From: Bacteroidota bacterium
GTDB lineage: Bacteria; Bacteroidota; Ignavibacteria; SZUA-365
Assembly: GCA_023432805.1 (NCBI GenBank)
Contig: JAEYUG010000123.1
Span: 1 to 36,591 of the forward strand
Reading direction: 5' to 3'
DNA length: 36,591 nt
The notes beneath the pieces are model-generated. The model was given only the letters and a program-made list of their open reading frames with translations, was not told the DNA's origin and searched no databases. This document shows, piece after piece, positions 1 through 8,465 of the stretch. The translations under genes were made by a program, and so were the position numbers. Each line of letters opens with the position of its first letter. The stretch's first letter is position 1.

Positions 1-19
1 GGGCGGCGGGACGCCGCCC
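1..19. repeat. GCG-class hairpin at the window edge
   Basis: Inverted repeat with arms GGGCGGCG and CGCCGCCC around a 3-nt loop, about 10 bp beyond the stop codon of the OmpA-type gene on the minus strand. The same GCG/CGC inner stem with a different outer stem recurs at 6365-6381, 36098-36116 and 36174-36194. There is no T-tract, so it is not a classical intrinsic terminator. The repeat may continue outside the window. Confidence 0.55.
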
Positions 20-28
20 CTCCGGTGG

Positions 29-2047
29 CTACTTCAAAGGGGTGCGGACTTCGACGGCGACGGTGCGGCAGTAGAAGCGTCCCTCGGGCAGGAGGTTGTC
101 GTAGAGGTGCGGCGCCTCGCCGATGCCGCGCGCCTCGAGCGAACGGTAGGCAGGTTGTGCCTCGAGGATGATCGCCTTCACGTTCTCGGCGCGCGCCGCC
201 GACAAGCGCTCGTTGTGCACGGCCTCGCCCAGTGCGTCGGTCGATCCCGTCACGCGCACGGTGCTCTCGGGTGTGATCGCCGTGGACACGAAGCGCGAAA
301 TCATCCGACGGTTCTGCGGTGAAATGTCGGCCCGGTCGAAGTCGAACACGATCAGGCTCAGTCGTCCCACTTCGTAGGTGCTCACGGTCTTCGTCACGGG
401 AATCTCCAGCGACGCTTCGTCCCACACCCCGCGCTCGTCCACCAGCGTCAGCACCGCGCGTAGCCGCTCGCCGTCGCGCACCAGCGCCGCCACCGCATCG
501 TCGGGCTGCCACGCGAGGGAATCCGGCGGCGCGCCCGTGCCATCGAAACGCGCCAGCACATCCGTTCCCCGCACGACGCGCACATCCCACCGCGCCACGC
601 GCGCGTCGCCCTGCGCTCCGAGCGCCATCACCAGCCGCGGCGGCGTCAGCTCGTACTCGCTGAAGCGCTCGTGCACGACGGGACGAAACAGCGCCGCACT
701 CTCGCTCACAATATCCACCCGCCGGTTCTCCTCATCGCCCTCGGCATAGACGCGGCTCGTCGGCACGGGCGGCAGCGCCTGCACCGTGGTGCGGATCCGC
801 GCGCCGTCGATGCCCCACCGCTCGACGAGCCAGGCACGCACGGCTTCCGCACGGCCGCGCGCGAGCGCCACGTTGCCCGCCTCGCTGCCGCGGTCGTCGG
901 TCGAGCCCAAGAGCGTGACGCGAATGGACGCATCCTCCCGCATCCTCGCAGCCGTTATGTCGAGCAGCCGGTGATAGATCGCGAGCGTCTCGCGCGGCAG
1001 ATCGCTCTCACGCAGCTGAGCGGACCCATCCGCCGCGAGGCCGCGCGTGTAGACCGACTTGAGCGTGTCGGCATCCTTGTCGAAGAACACGTAGGGCAGC
1101 AGCGGGAAGGTCTCGGTCACGTAGGTCTCGGTCACCGCGATGCGCGCGTCGGTCGCAGCGGCGATGGTGGGACGCGGTTTCGGAGGCGGAGCTTCCACGA
1201 TGGGTGTGGGAGGAGGAGGAGGCGCGACCGGCATCGGCGGCGCGGGCGGCGGCGGGGCGGCCGCACGCACCGTGACATCCCACGTCACCGACACCCCCGC
1301 GCGGAAGCGGTGCACGCGCCAGTCGTCGCCGCTCGCGGTCACGTTCTCGAACGCGTGCACGTACTCGGCAAAGGGCGAGGCCTCGACGCCGTTGTGCAGC
1401 GTGAAGGTGTAGCCGAGTCCCGCCGCGAGCGCCATCCGCGTCTGCGTCGGTTCGAGCGCGCCGCCGGCCAGACGGCGCGTGGCGACGTTTCCGGGGAAGA
1501 GTGCGTCGGAGGGACGCACGATGCGCTCGCTCTGATCGTAGGTCGCGCCGAATATCGGAGCGCCGAGTCCGATGCCGACGCTCGCAAACAGCGGAAGCTC
1601 CAGCGGCCGGATCTTCGTTGCAATCTCGAGCATGCCGTAGTGGAGGAACGCATCCTTGCGGTGCTCGCGGATGAGCGGCTCGAAGCTGCCGTCGGCGCGG
1701 GGAACGATGATGCCGTTGTCGCAGGTGACGCGCATCGTGCCGTCGAGCTGTTCGTAGCCGAGGCGCAGCGTGCCGCGCAGCCAGGGCGTCACGGGAAGCT
1801 CGGCGGTGATGCCGCCGGACCATCCATTGCCTTCGCCGTCGACGAAGCGGCCGCACTCGCTGCCGCCCGAAAACACATCCTGCACGGTGCGGTGGCGGTT
1901 GTAGCCGAAGCCCGCGAAGGCCCCGAGCCGGAACGCGAAGAGCACCGGCCGCAGCGAATCTTCACTCGGCCCTTCCATGCGCGGCGTGGCCAAGGCGGGC
2001 GCACACAGACTCGCACACAGGGCGAGAAGAACGAGCATGTGCTTCAT
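29..2047 (-). CDS. OmpA-type outer-membrane protein with two peptidoglycan-binding-like domains
   Basis: This is a 672-residue envelope protein. The start at 2047 (MKHMLVLLAL) gives a clean signal peptide ending near ALA and overlaps the stop of the upstream gene as ATGA, so translation is probably coupled; a longer reading to 2083 would run into that gene and is rejected. Residues about 20-260 look like an eight-stranded OmpA-like beta-barrel rich in alternating aromatic/Gly strands. A Pro-rich linker (about 262-300) follows, then an OmpA/MotB-like domain (VFFDKDAD...LLGSTDDRGS...ALARGRAEAV). An Ig-like stretch leads to a second OmpA-like domain at the C-terminus (VFDFDRADI...VTGSTDALG...LSAARAENV). 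The expected role is anchoring the outer membrane to peptidoglycan. Duplicated OmpA domains flanking an Ig-like insert are less usual than the single-domain form. The exact ligand residues were not checked. Confidence 0.85.
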   Translation of the reverse strand: MKHMLVLLALCASLCAPALATPRMEGPSEDSLRPVLFAFRLGAFAGFGYNRHRTVQDVFSGGSECGRFVDGEGNGWSGGITAELPVTPWLRGTLRLGYEQLDGTMRVTCDNGIIVPRADGSFEPLIREHRKDAFLHYGMLEIATKIRPLELPLFASVGIGLGAPIFGATYDQSERIVRPSDALFPGNVATRRLAGGALEPTQTRMALAAGLGYTFTLHNGVEASPFAEYVHAFENVTASGDDWRVHRFRAGVSVTWDVTVRAAAPPPPAPPMPVAPPPPPTPIVEAPPPKPRPTIAAATDARIAVTETYVTETFPLLPYVFFDKDADTLKSVYTRGLAADGSAQLRESDLPRETLAIYHRLLDITAARMREDASIRVTLLGSTDDRGSEAGNVALARGRAEAVRAWLVERWGIDGARIRTTVQALPPVPTSRVYAEGDEENRRVDIVSESAALFRPVVHERFSEYELTPPRLVMALGAQGDARVARWDVRVVRGTDVLARFDGTGAPPDSLAWQPDDAVAALVRDGERLRAVLTLVDERGVWDEASLEIPVTKTVSTYEVGRLSLIVFDFDRADISPQNRRMISRFVSTAITPESTVRVTGSTDALGEAVHNERLSAARAENVKAIILEAQPAYRSLEARGIGEAPHLYDNLLPEGRFYCRTVAVEVRTPLK

Positions 2048-5000
2048 CGCAGCACCACCAGCGGACGGGTGGCCGAGAACCATGAGGCGCGCATCAGCAC
2101 GCGGTACACGCCGGCAGCCAGCGGCGAGGTGTCGAAGCTCGCCACGTAGCGGCCGTTCGCGTACAGTCCGTCAGCCGCGACCGCGACCGTGCGTCCCGCA
2201 CCGTCGACCAGTTCGACCCGCACGTGCGTATCCTCGCGCAGCCCGAACTCGACCGCCGCGATCGCGCGGGCGGGATTCGGGTAGGGCAGGCCTAGCTCGT
2301 ATCCGGATGCGGCCGTGCCGATGCGATCGACACCACAGCGGGGAAGGATCGTCACGTCGCTCGTGCATCCGCCGCCGAACAGCGCGAGCGCGAGGGTGGA
2401 ATCGGACGAGAAGGCGATGCTGTCGGTCTCGATCCAGTACAACGAGCTGTCCCACGTCGCCGCGCGGAAGCTGAGCCAGGCCACGGGTCCCGACCCGACG
2501 TTCCAGTTCGCGCGCAGCGAGAGCTTCACCCCGTCCGAGCGCAGGGTGTCGCGCACGGGCGTGCTCGTGTACACGGCCTCGGTGCCGAGATACTGCAGCG
2601 CGCGGCGCGGGAAGCGCACGAGCAGCGAGATGTCGAGGGGATTCTGCGGAATCCCCCGATTCAGCAGCACGGGCAGGCGCAGGGTGTCGCCGGTGTTTAC
2701 CACCGCGCTCGTGTCGATGCACAGCGAAATCAGGAAGGGCGGCGTGTAGCCCTCGCCGTCGACGGCGATGCTCGTGTCGTACTCGCGGCATCCGACGCGC
2801 GTGGTCAGCTCGATGCGCGCGGCATAGATGCGTGCGGCCAGCGGCGTGAACTCGACGCGCAGCGGCACGGTGGCGCGCGGCGCCACGCGCAGGGGCGGCG
2901 GTGTGAGCAGACGGAACACGCCGTTGTCGGGCAGGAAACGCACGGCCTCGACGAAGAGTGTGTCGAGGTAACTGGGATTCTGCAGGTTCACGGTCAGCGG
3001 CGCCGAGGTCACGCGCACGGGAGTCGAGGGGAACGCCAGCCGCGTGATGTTGGGGATGAACTGGCGGATGCGTCCGCCGACAAGGTTGATGCGGAACACC
3101 TCGTGCCCGAGCCGCGTGGTTGCACCGATGCGCATGACGGCGTTGCTCGTCACGTTCGCCGACCGCGCGGGGAAGTAGAGGACGTCGATGCTGTCGGCGA
3201 ATTTCGGCGGCACGTCGCGGGGAACGGGACCCGCAAACGTGCGTCCGCGCCACGCGAAGGCCGCGGCATCCACGCCCGAGATCGAGATCGAGTCCACGCG
3301 GATCGGCACGGATCCGTCGTTGACCAGCCCCACCACACGCAGCACGCTGTCGCAGCGCGTGGCCTCGCGAAACACCACGGTCGTCCACGGCACGAAGAGC
3401 GGCACGATGATGCCGCGTCCGCTCACCTGCCCCGATGCCGAGATCGCGCAGGGCTCGTTCGAGTATGCGGTGATGTTGCCGCTGTAGGTCGTGTTCGATG
3501 GGGGAGAGAAATCCACCGTCACGCGCATGGTGTCACGATAGGCGAGCGTCGAGCCGAGGGGCGGGGCGGATGAGACGATGCTCCATGCCGGGGGGATTCC
3601 CCCGAGACTGTCGACGCGCACGGGAACGGTGCTGACATTGACGACGTCGATCACCCGGCGGGAAACATCCCCCACCTCGACATCGCCGTAGTTGGTGAGC
3701 ACATCCACGAAGAGCTTCGGCTCGACGACGGTGCCGCGCACGAGCAGGCGCAGCACGGGATCGGGTCCGTCGCTCGTGACCACGATGTCGGCGACCTCGG
3801 TGGTGAAATCCTGCTGGCCGGCGGGACAGTACCGCACCACGTACACACGCCGCGCGCCGGGTGCGAGCACTTCGTTCGGCGTGGGCGCGGGCGCATCGAA
3901 GGTGAAGCGCGTGCTGCCGGTGATTGCGACGCTGCGTAGGGTGATCGGCGCGCCGGTGCTGTTCTCGACGGTGACGGTGTCGAGCCTGCAGCGGCAGCTC
4001 ACGACGCCGGAGGCTTCCAGCGCGGTCGGGCGGAAGCGCAGCGATCCATCGACCCCGGTGCCCTCGAGCAGCACCATCCGCTGCACCAGGCATCCCACAT
4101 CCTGAAAGAAAAGCGTGTCGCGGAAGGTGCCGGGCGCGGTCGGCCGAAAAGTGACGGTGATGGTGCGCGTGCCGGCGGGCGCGAGCGGGTAGCGGGTGCC
4201 GCCTGCGAAGCTGAAGGCGCGGCCCGACGAGAGGTAGGTGAAGACGTTGCGCGTGTCGATACCGAGGTTGCCGATGTCGACGGTGCGCTGCGTGCTCGTG
4301 CCGACGATGACGTTTCCGAAGCTGAGCAGGGTGTCGGATGGCACCAGGTTCACGCCGACGATGCGTCCCCGCAACACGATGCGCTTCTCGATCACACAGT
4401 CGCGGAAGCGGATCAGGACGCGGGCGGTGTCGTGGTAGACGCCCTCGATGCTGGAGCGGAAGCGGACGTAGGCGCGCGTGGCGATGTCGGGCCGCAGGGT
4501 CAGCGGCATGCGTGTCGTGGTGTAGAAGACGGGATTGGTGAAGATGATGGTGTCGACCACGATGTTCTCGCCGAGGCGGTTGCGGAGGAAGAACTCCGAA
4601 GCGAGGTTGAGCGAGCGGCGACAGGGCAGGGCGGGATTGTCGAAGATGGCCGAGTCGATGGTGCTGGTCACCGCGAGGCGGCGCACGCCCGCAAGGGGAA
4701 TGTAGCCGCTGCCGGCGCAGGGATCGCTCGTGGCGATGCGCAGGGTGTCGGCGAAGGCGCCGGTATCCGCAGGTGCGAAGCGGATGCTGATGTCGCGGCA
4801 TTCGCCGGGCGCGAGGGTCGCGGGCGCGGACCATCCCGCCGGCGAGATGATGAATCTGGGATTCAGCGCGCCGAGTGCGGAGACGTCGAGCGGCGCGCCG
4901 CTGGTGTTGCAGATGCGTACGGTGGTGTCGATGGACGGCTTGTTCGCGCATCCATACAGGGTGTCGAAGCGGATCGCGGTCGGCGCGGCTGCGAGCGAGG

Positions 5001-6126
5001 TGCTGCGGTCGAGCGTGATCGGGATGACGGTTTCGGGATTGCAGGTGTTGCGCGGGGTGACGACGACGGCGGCGGAAATGCGGCCGGTGGTGACGAGGCG
5101 TGCGGTGACGCGCACGGTTTCGGGGGTGTTGCGCGCGAGGGTGAGGGTCGTGCGGTCCAGTCGGAAGCTGCCCGCATCGCTGCCGGTGAGTGCGAGGGTG
5201 ACGCTCGCACCGCAGGTGGAGGTGTCGACGACGGTGAGGGTGAAGGTCGTGTCGGACGTGCAGGCGATCTGCTGCGTGATGGCGGGCGGGGTGGTGAATA
5301 CGGTGGCGTCGACCTGCCGGGTCGAGGGCACGAAAGCGAGTGCGCCGCGTCGGTTGCCGCGGCTGCGGTAGCTCGAGGCGTCGCAGAGTACGTCGCCGCC
5401 GCTCTCGTTGAAGCGGTGGTAGAAGATGAGTCCGGCCTCGTCGCCCGCCAGTGCCGCGCGCGCGTTGCAGCGGAGTTCGTCGGGGGGCACGACGCGGTTC
5501 CACAGGCGGAACTCGTCGAGGATGCCGGTGAAGTTCGCCAGGCGCAGCGAGTCGTTCGAGACGCCGTTGACGCTTCCGAGCTGGAGGTAGCTTTGTGTCG
5601 GTCTGAGTGCGAGCGCGGGATGGGTTGTGTTGCGCGCGGTGCCGGTGCGCACGCCATCGACGAAAAGGTCGATGGTGCCGGTCGCGCCGTTCCACGTTGC
5701 GGCGACATGCATCCACACGCCGTAGCGCACGGGGATGCTGAGGCGGGTGTTGTCAAAGTCGCCGAGATTGGAGGCGGCGGCGCTGACCTCGAAGACGAGG
5801 GAGTCGTCGGGCGAGATCGAGAGCGCCCAGCGGTCGTCGCGGTCCTCTCGCGGACCCCACACCCCTGCAACATACTGTGTGATGCCGGCGCGGCGCGCGG
5901 CGAACATCCACACATCGACGGTCATCGCGCGGGTGGTGTCGATCGACTGGAGTTGTGGGGTGGTGAAGATATCGACGTAATCGTAGACGCCGCCGGTGAA
6001 CGAGAGGGCATTGCCGGTGCAGGCGCGGGCGGAGTCACAGAAGGTCTGGGCGCGGAGGGGCATGACGCTGCACGCGACGAGCGCGGTCGCGATGCACAGC
6101 GCGAAGCGGAGCGCGTGGCGTTGCAT
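2044..6126 (-). CDS. Giant secreted LamG / choice-of-anchor-D-like protein with T9SS sorting domain
   Basis: This 1360-residue protein starts with a signal peptide (about 1-26, ending PLRAQ). Residues about 38-270 form a LamG/concanavalin-A-like jelly roll (ALSFTGG...MTVDVWMF...IDLFVDGVRTG...GILDEFRLWNR). The long middle (about 285-1150) holds repeated immunoglobulin-like modules of the choice-of-anchor-D/ASH type, seen as recurring phrases such as VTFRPTAPGTFRDTLFF and VEFTPLAARIYAARIEL. A cohesin-like beta domain (about 1150-1260) precedes a C-terminal T9SS-type sorting domain (YPNPA...VELVDGAGRTV...LAAGVYRVLM). It is probably exported and then either released or tethered at the surface. 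It is followed immediately by, and overlaps, the OmpA-type gene, so the pair is one transcription unit. No strong Shine-Dalgarno sequence is visible before 6126. The ligand is unknown. Confidence 0.82.
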   Translation of the reverse strand: MQRHALRFALCIATALVACSVMPLRAQTFCDSARACTGNALSFTGGVYDYVDIFTTPQLQSIDTTRAMTVDVWMFAARRAGITQYVAGVWGPREDRDDRWALSISPDDSLVFEVSAAASNLGDFDNTRLSIPVRYGVWMHVAATWNGATGTIDLFVDGVRTGTARNTTHPALALRPTQSYLQLGSVNGVSNDSLRLANFTGILDEFRLWNRVVPPDELRCNARAALAGDEAGLIFYHRFNESGGDVLCDASSYRSRGNRRGALAFVPSTRQVDATVFTTPPAITQQIACTSDTTFTLTVVDTSTCGASVTLALTGSDAGSFRLDRTTLTLARNTPETVRVTARLVTTGRISAAVVVTPRNTCNPETVIPITLDRSTSLAAAPTAIRFDTLYGCANKPSIDTTVRICNTSGAPLDVSALGALNPRFIISPAGWSAPATLAPGECRDISIRFAPADTGAFADTLRIATSDPCAGSGYIPLAGVRRLAVTSTIDSAIFDNPALPCRRSLNLASEFFLRNRLGENIVVDTIIFTNPVFYTTTRMPLTLRPDIATRAYVRFRSSIEGVYHDTARVLIRFRDCVIEKRIVLRGRIVGVNLVPSDTLLSFGNVIVGTSTQRTVDIGNLGIDTRNVFTYLSSGRAFSFAGGTRYPLAPAGTRTITVTFRPTAPGTFRDTLFFQDVGCLVQRMVLLEGTGVDGSLRFRPTALEASGVVSCRCRLDTVTVENSTGAPITLRSVAITGSTRFTFDAPAPTPNEVLAPGARRVYVVRYCPAGQQDFTTEVADIVVTSDGPDPVLRLLVRGTVVEPKLFVDVLTNYGDVEVGDVSRRVIDVVNVSTVPVRVDSLGGIPPAWSIVSSAPPLGSTLAYRDTMRVTVDFSPPSNTTYSGNITAYSNEPCAISASGQVSGRGIIVPLFVPWTTVVFREATRCDSVLRVVGLVNDGSVPIRVDSISISGVDAAAFAWRGRTFAGPVPRDVPPKFADSIDVLYFPARSANVTSNAVMRIGATTRLGHEVFRINLVGGRIRQFIPNITRLAFPSTPVRVTSAPLTVNLQNPSYLDTLFVEAVRFLPDNGVFRLLTPPPLRVAPRATVPLRVEFTPLAARIYAARIELTTRVGCREYDTSIAVDGEGYTPPFLISLCIDTSAVVNTGDTLRLPVLLNRGIPQNPLDISLLVRFPRRALQYLGTEAVYTSTPVRDTLRSDGVKLSLRANWNVGSGPVAWLSFRAATWDSSLYWIETDSIAFSSDSTLALALFGGGCTSDVTILPRCGVDRIGTAASGYELGLPYPNPARAIAAVEFGLREDTHVRVELVDGAGRTVAVAADGLYANGRYVASFDTSPLAAGVYRVLMRASWFSATRPLVVLR

Positions 6127-6203
6127 GATCAGCGGGGTGGTATGACAGAACGACCCGTGAATCTACACATTCGATGTCGCAATACCACACGGCCCGAAAG
6201 GTC

Positions 6204-6339
6204 GGTGGACGTCTTCGTCCACCAGAACGGTCGGTGGACGTCTTCGTCCACCAGAACGGTCGGTGGACGTCCTCGTCCACCAGAAAGGTCGGTGGACGTC
6301 CTCGTCCACCAGAAAGGTCGGTGGACGTCCTCGTCCACC
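6204..6339. repeat. Five direct tandem copies of a 29-bp hairpin unit
   Basis: Each unit has a 20-bp palindrome with arms GGTGGACG and CGTCCACC around a TCTT or TCCT loop, followed by a 9-bp linker AGAAMGGTC. Copies start at 6204, 6233, 6262, 6291 and 6320, and differ only in the loop (TCTT in the first two, TCCT in the rest) and one linker base. There are no variable spacers, so it is not a CRISPR array. It lies between the divergent LamG and DUF3788 genes. Confidence 0.9.
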
Positions 6340-6344
6340 CTGCC

Positions 6345-6438
6345 CCCACTGCGCATTCGTCAACGGCGGCGAGACGCCGCCCGTCCGTTGCGATCCGTCA
6401 TGACGAATGTTCAGCGGGTTGCGGACGAGGGCGTCCGC
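6345..6438. repeat. Two back-to-back copies of the central motif with a GCG hairpin between them
   Basis: A diverged forward copy of the central motif (CCCACTGCGCATTCGTCA, 6345-6362) and an inverted copy (6401-6418, reading CCCGCTGAACATTCGTCA on the minus strand) face each other. Between them lies a GCG-class hairpin (GGCGGCG-AGA-CGCCGCC, 6365-6381). A GGACG-class hairpin with a GCGGACG stem and AGGG loop closes the element at 6421-6438. Together with the tandem array this fills most of the 385-bp gap 6127-6511. The remaining bases (6127-6196 and 6439-6511) show no other structure apart from the ribosome-binding site of the next gene. Confidence 0.75.
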
Positions 6439-6511
6439 GCTCCGGTGTGGTTGCGGGTGTGCGGGGCGTTTCGGAATTTCGGGTCTCATTGCATTGATTT
6501 CGGAGATCTGC

Positions 6512-6916
6512 ATGCCCGCACCCGCCACACCACCGCCCGATGAGGCCGCGCTCGCCGCGCGGCTGGGTTCGAAGAAGAAGATCTGGGATGCCGCCATCGT
6601 CCGGCTGCAGGAGGTGCATCCCGAATTGCGACCTGAATGGAAGCTCTACGGAACATCCGGGTGGTGGCTGAAGATGCTGAAGGGCACGCGCAATCTGCTG
6701 TTTCTGATTCCCGCCGACGGGGGCTGCGACGCGGTGTTCATCTATGGTGCGAAGGCGGTCGAAGCCGCACGGCTTGCGGGACTTCCGCCGGATGTCTGGA
6801 AGAAGATCGAGGAGGCGCGACCTTATGCCGAGGGACGCGGGTTCCGCATCCCCCTTGTCACGAAGAAGGATCTCGACATACTCATGCAGCTCGCCGCGAT
6901 CAAGGTAGAACACTGA
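6512..6916 (+). CDS. DUF3788-family protein
   Basis: This 134-residue protein starts at ATG 6512 with GGAG at 6502-6505 as a plausible ribosome-binding site; upstream in-frame codons run through the repeat element and are rejected. The pattern W..AI..L.E......EWKLYG.SGWWLK.LKG.RNLLFLIP....D.VFIYG.KAVE fits the DUF3788 family, small cytosolic proteins of unknown biochemical function that are frequent in Bacteroidota and Firmicutes. There is no signal peptide or membrane segment. The stop codon overlaps the first base-pairs of a GGACG hairpin (6915-6934). The gene is probably monocistronic. The family call rests on the conserved Trp/Gly pattern, not on a search. Confidence 0.7.
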   Translation: MPAPATPPPDEAALAARLGSKKKIWDAAIVRLQEVHPELRPEWKLYGTSGWWLKMLKGTRNLLFLIPADGGCDAVFIYGAKAVEAARLAGLPPDVWKKIEEARPYAEGRGFRIPLVTKKDLDILMQLAAIKVEH

Positions 6917-6934
6917 CGGACGAGGGCGTCCGTC
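6915..6934. repeat. Single GGACG-class hairpin overlapping a stop codon
   Basis: Arms GACGGACG and CGTCCGTC enclose an AGGG loop. The left arm starts inside the TGA stop of the DUF3788 gene and the right arm is followed by CTCC. There is no T-run after it. Confidence 0.8.
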
Positions 6935-6974
6935 CTCCATTGATTTTGTGAGGGCTGGGTGTGATACTGCGGGC

Positions 6975-8393
6975 ATGCGCGCACTGACACTTACCCTGCT
7001 GCTCGCGGTGACTATTGCCGCCTGCCATGAAGACCCGTACAATAATCCGCCAACGATGCCGGCAACGCCGACGGGACCATCGACGGCGCACGCGAACGAG
7101 CGGGTGCAGTTCATGAGTCTGACAACGGATCCCGACGGCGAGCGGGTGAGCATCCGTATCGACTGGGGCGACGGCGCGGTGTCGGAGTGGTCGGCCCTCG
7201 AGCCGGGCGGTACGGCGGTCACCCACGAACACTACTACTTCAGCGCTGGAACCTACCAGGTGCGGGCCTATGCCCGCGACGACGACGACGCGGTGTCGCT
7301 GCCGTCCGGCGCGGCCACGATCACGATCACAGGCTCGGCAACGGCGGGACGGGGAGACTGGTGGATGCACGGCCGCGATGCCTCCCACCAATCTCGCAGC
7401 GGGCTGTCTGGTCCAGCCTCGCCAGACGTGGTGTGGACCTACTCGCTCGGCAACAAGATCTATGCGAGCGCGGTGGTGGGCCGAGACTCGACGGTGTACG
7501 TCGCGGGCGACGACGCACGCCTGCATGCGGTGTTCGCTGACGGCCGGCGACGCTGGACCTACAACGTCAACAACGACTGGGTGCGCGCCACGCCTGCGAT
7601 CGCCGAAGACGGCACGATCTACGTGGTCGCGATCGACGGACTGCTGCATGCGGTCGCCCCGAACGGCGCCCGCAAATGGGTGTATGCGATGGAGCCGAAT
7701 GGACAGTGGTCGAGTCCCGCCATCGCCTCCGACGGTACGATCTACGTCGGCGCCTACGACGGATCGCTGCATGCGGTCGCACCCGACGGCACAATGCGCT
7801 GGCGCTACCTGACCGGCGCGCCGATTGAATCGAGTCCCGCAACCGCACCCGACGGTACCAACATCGTCGGCAGCGACAATCACGTCATCTATGCGCTGCG
7901 TCCCGACGGCACGCTGCGCTGGCAGCGCGCGACCGGCGGACCCGTACGCGGCGGCGCGGCAGTGGCTTCCGACGGCAGCGTGTACATCGGAAGTGGCGAC
8001 GGGCGCCTGCATGCGCTGCAGGCGGATGGTTCCCTTCGCTGGACCTACGCCACGGCCGGCGAGATCGTGGCGCGTCCCGCCATCGCCGCCGACGGCAACC
8101 TGTACGTGACGAGCAACGACGGCTCGCTGCACGCGCTGCGCGCCGACGGCTCGGTGCGGTGGACCCTGCGCTACGCGGGCTTCGGCGGCGAGGGTGGCGT
8201 GGCGATCGACGTCGACGGCAACCTCTACCTCGGAACGCGCGAGCGCGTCGTGCTGTCGCTGCGCGCGGATGGCAGCGAGCGCTGGCGTTATCACGGGGGA
8301 GGGGAATTCAACGCATCCTCGCCCGTGATCGCACCGGGACCGCGCCTTTACATCGGAAGCCTCGACGGCCGCCTCCACGCCCTCGGGCAGTGA
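6975..8393 (+). CDS. Lipoprotein with a PKD domain and an eight-repeat PQQ-like propeller
   Basis: This 472-residue protein starts at 6975 with a short lipoprotein signal (TIAAC, predicted lipid-bearing Cys17). Residues about 40-115 match a PKD domain (DPDGE..SIRIDWGDG...HYYFSAGTYQVRAYARDDDDA). Residues about 150-472 contain eight roughly 40-residue repeats of the form DG.IYV...DG.LHAV.PDG..RW.Y, typical of PQQ/pyrrolo-quinoline-quinone-like beta-propellers such as BamB-like proteins; the last copy ends at LHALGQ, suggesting closure of the ring with N-terminal strands. The repeats are also similar at DNA level (about 120-bp period). It probably sits on the periplasmic or outer face of a membrane as a binding scaffold rather than an enzyme, since no cofactor site is evident. 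No strong ribosome-binding site is seen. Confidence 0.82.
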   Translation: MRALTLTLLLAVTIAACHEDPYNNPPTMPATPTGPSTAHANERVQFMSLTTDPDGERVSIRIDWGDGAVSEWSALEPGGTAVTHEHYYFSAGTYQVRAYARDDDDAVSLPSGAATITITGSATAGRGDWWMHGRDASHQSRSGLSGPASPDVVWTYSLGNKIYASAVVGRDSTVYVAGDDARLHAVFADGRRRWTYNVNNDWVRATPAIAEDGTIYVVAIDGLLHAVAPNGARKWVYAMEPNGQWSSPAIASDGTIYVGAYDGSLHAVAPDGTMRWRYLTGAPIESSPATAPDGTNIVGSDNHVIYALRPDGTLRWQRATGGPVRGGAAVASDGSVYIGSGDGRLHALQADGSLRWTYATAGEIVARPAIAADGNLYVTSNDGSLHALRADGSVRWTLRYAGFGGEGGVAIDVDGNLYLGTRERVVLSLRADGSERWRYHGGGEFNASSPVIAPGPRLYIGSLDGRLHALGQ

Positions 8394-8414
8394 CGCAGCG
8401 GGACTTGCGTTTTT
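8393..8414 (+). terminator. Weak intrinsic terminator after the propeller lipoprotein
   Basis: A short stem ACGCA/TGCGT (8393-8397 with 8406-8410) is followed by a T-run at 8410-8414, starting at the last base of the stop codon. The stem is only 5 bp, so the call is tentative. Confidence 0.35.
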
Positions 8415-8420
8415 GAAGGT

Positions 8421-8459
8421 CCTCGACTAATATGCAGTCACACTGCATATTAGTCGAGG
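8421..8459. promoter_or_regulatory. Perfect 18-bp inverted repeat upstream of the AAA ATPase
   Basis: Left arm CCTCGACTAATATGCAGT (8421-8438), loop CAC, and an exactly complementary right arm (8442-8459). It is AT-richer than its surroundings and contains TAATAT. The only ribosome-binding-site candidate for the ATPase, GAGG at 8456-8459, is the end of the right arm, 6 bases before ATG 8466. It could be an operator bound by a dimer, or an RNA hairpin that hides the ribosome-binding site if transcription starts upstream. Confidence 0.75.
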
Positions 8460-8465
8460 CATCCA

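Noticed and set aside
2048..2083. Twelve-residue N-terminal extension of the OmpA-type protein
   Set aside because: The extension breaks the signal peptide and lies inside the upstream gene; the ATGA overlap at 2047 explains the start.
6204..6339. CRISPR array
   Set aside because: The repeat length and palindrome look right, but the units are direct tandem copies without unique spacers and there are no cas genes in the window.
6035..6356. Small proteins with repeats such as DEDVHRPFWWT on the minus strand
   Set aside because: They are translations of the tandem hairpin array; palindromes in DNA give open frames in several phases.
6407..6511. N-terminal extension of the DUF3788 protein
   Set aside because: Encoded by the repeat element and not family-like; ATG 6512 has a ribosome-binding site.
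4432..6543. Open frame of about 700 codons antisense to the giant LamG/Ig protein
   Set aside because: Gly/Ala/Arg-rich composition typical of a GC-rich shadow frame; it also reads through the tandem hairpin array.
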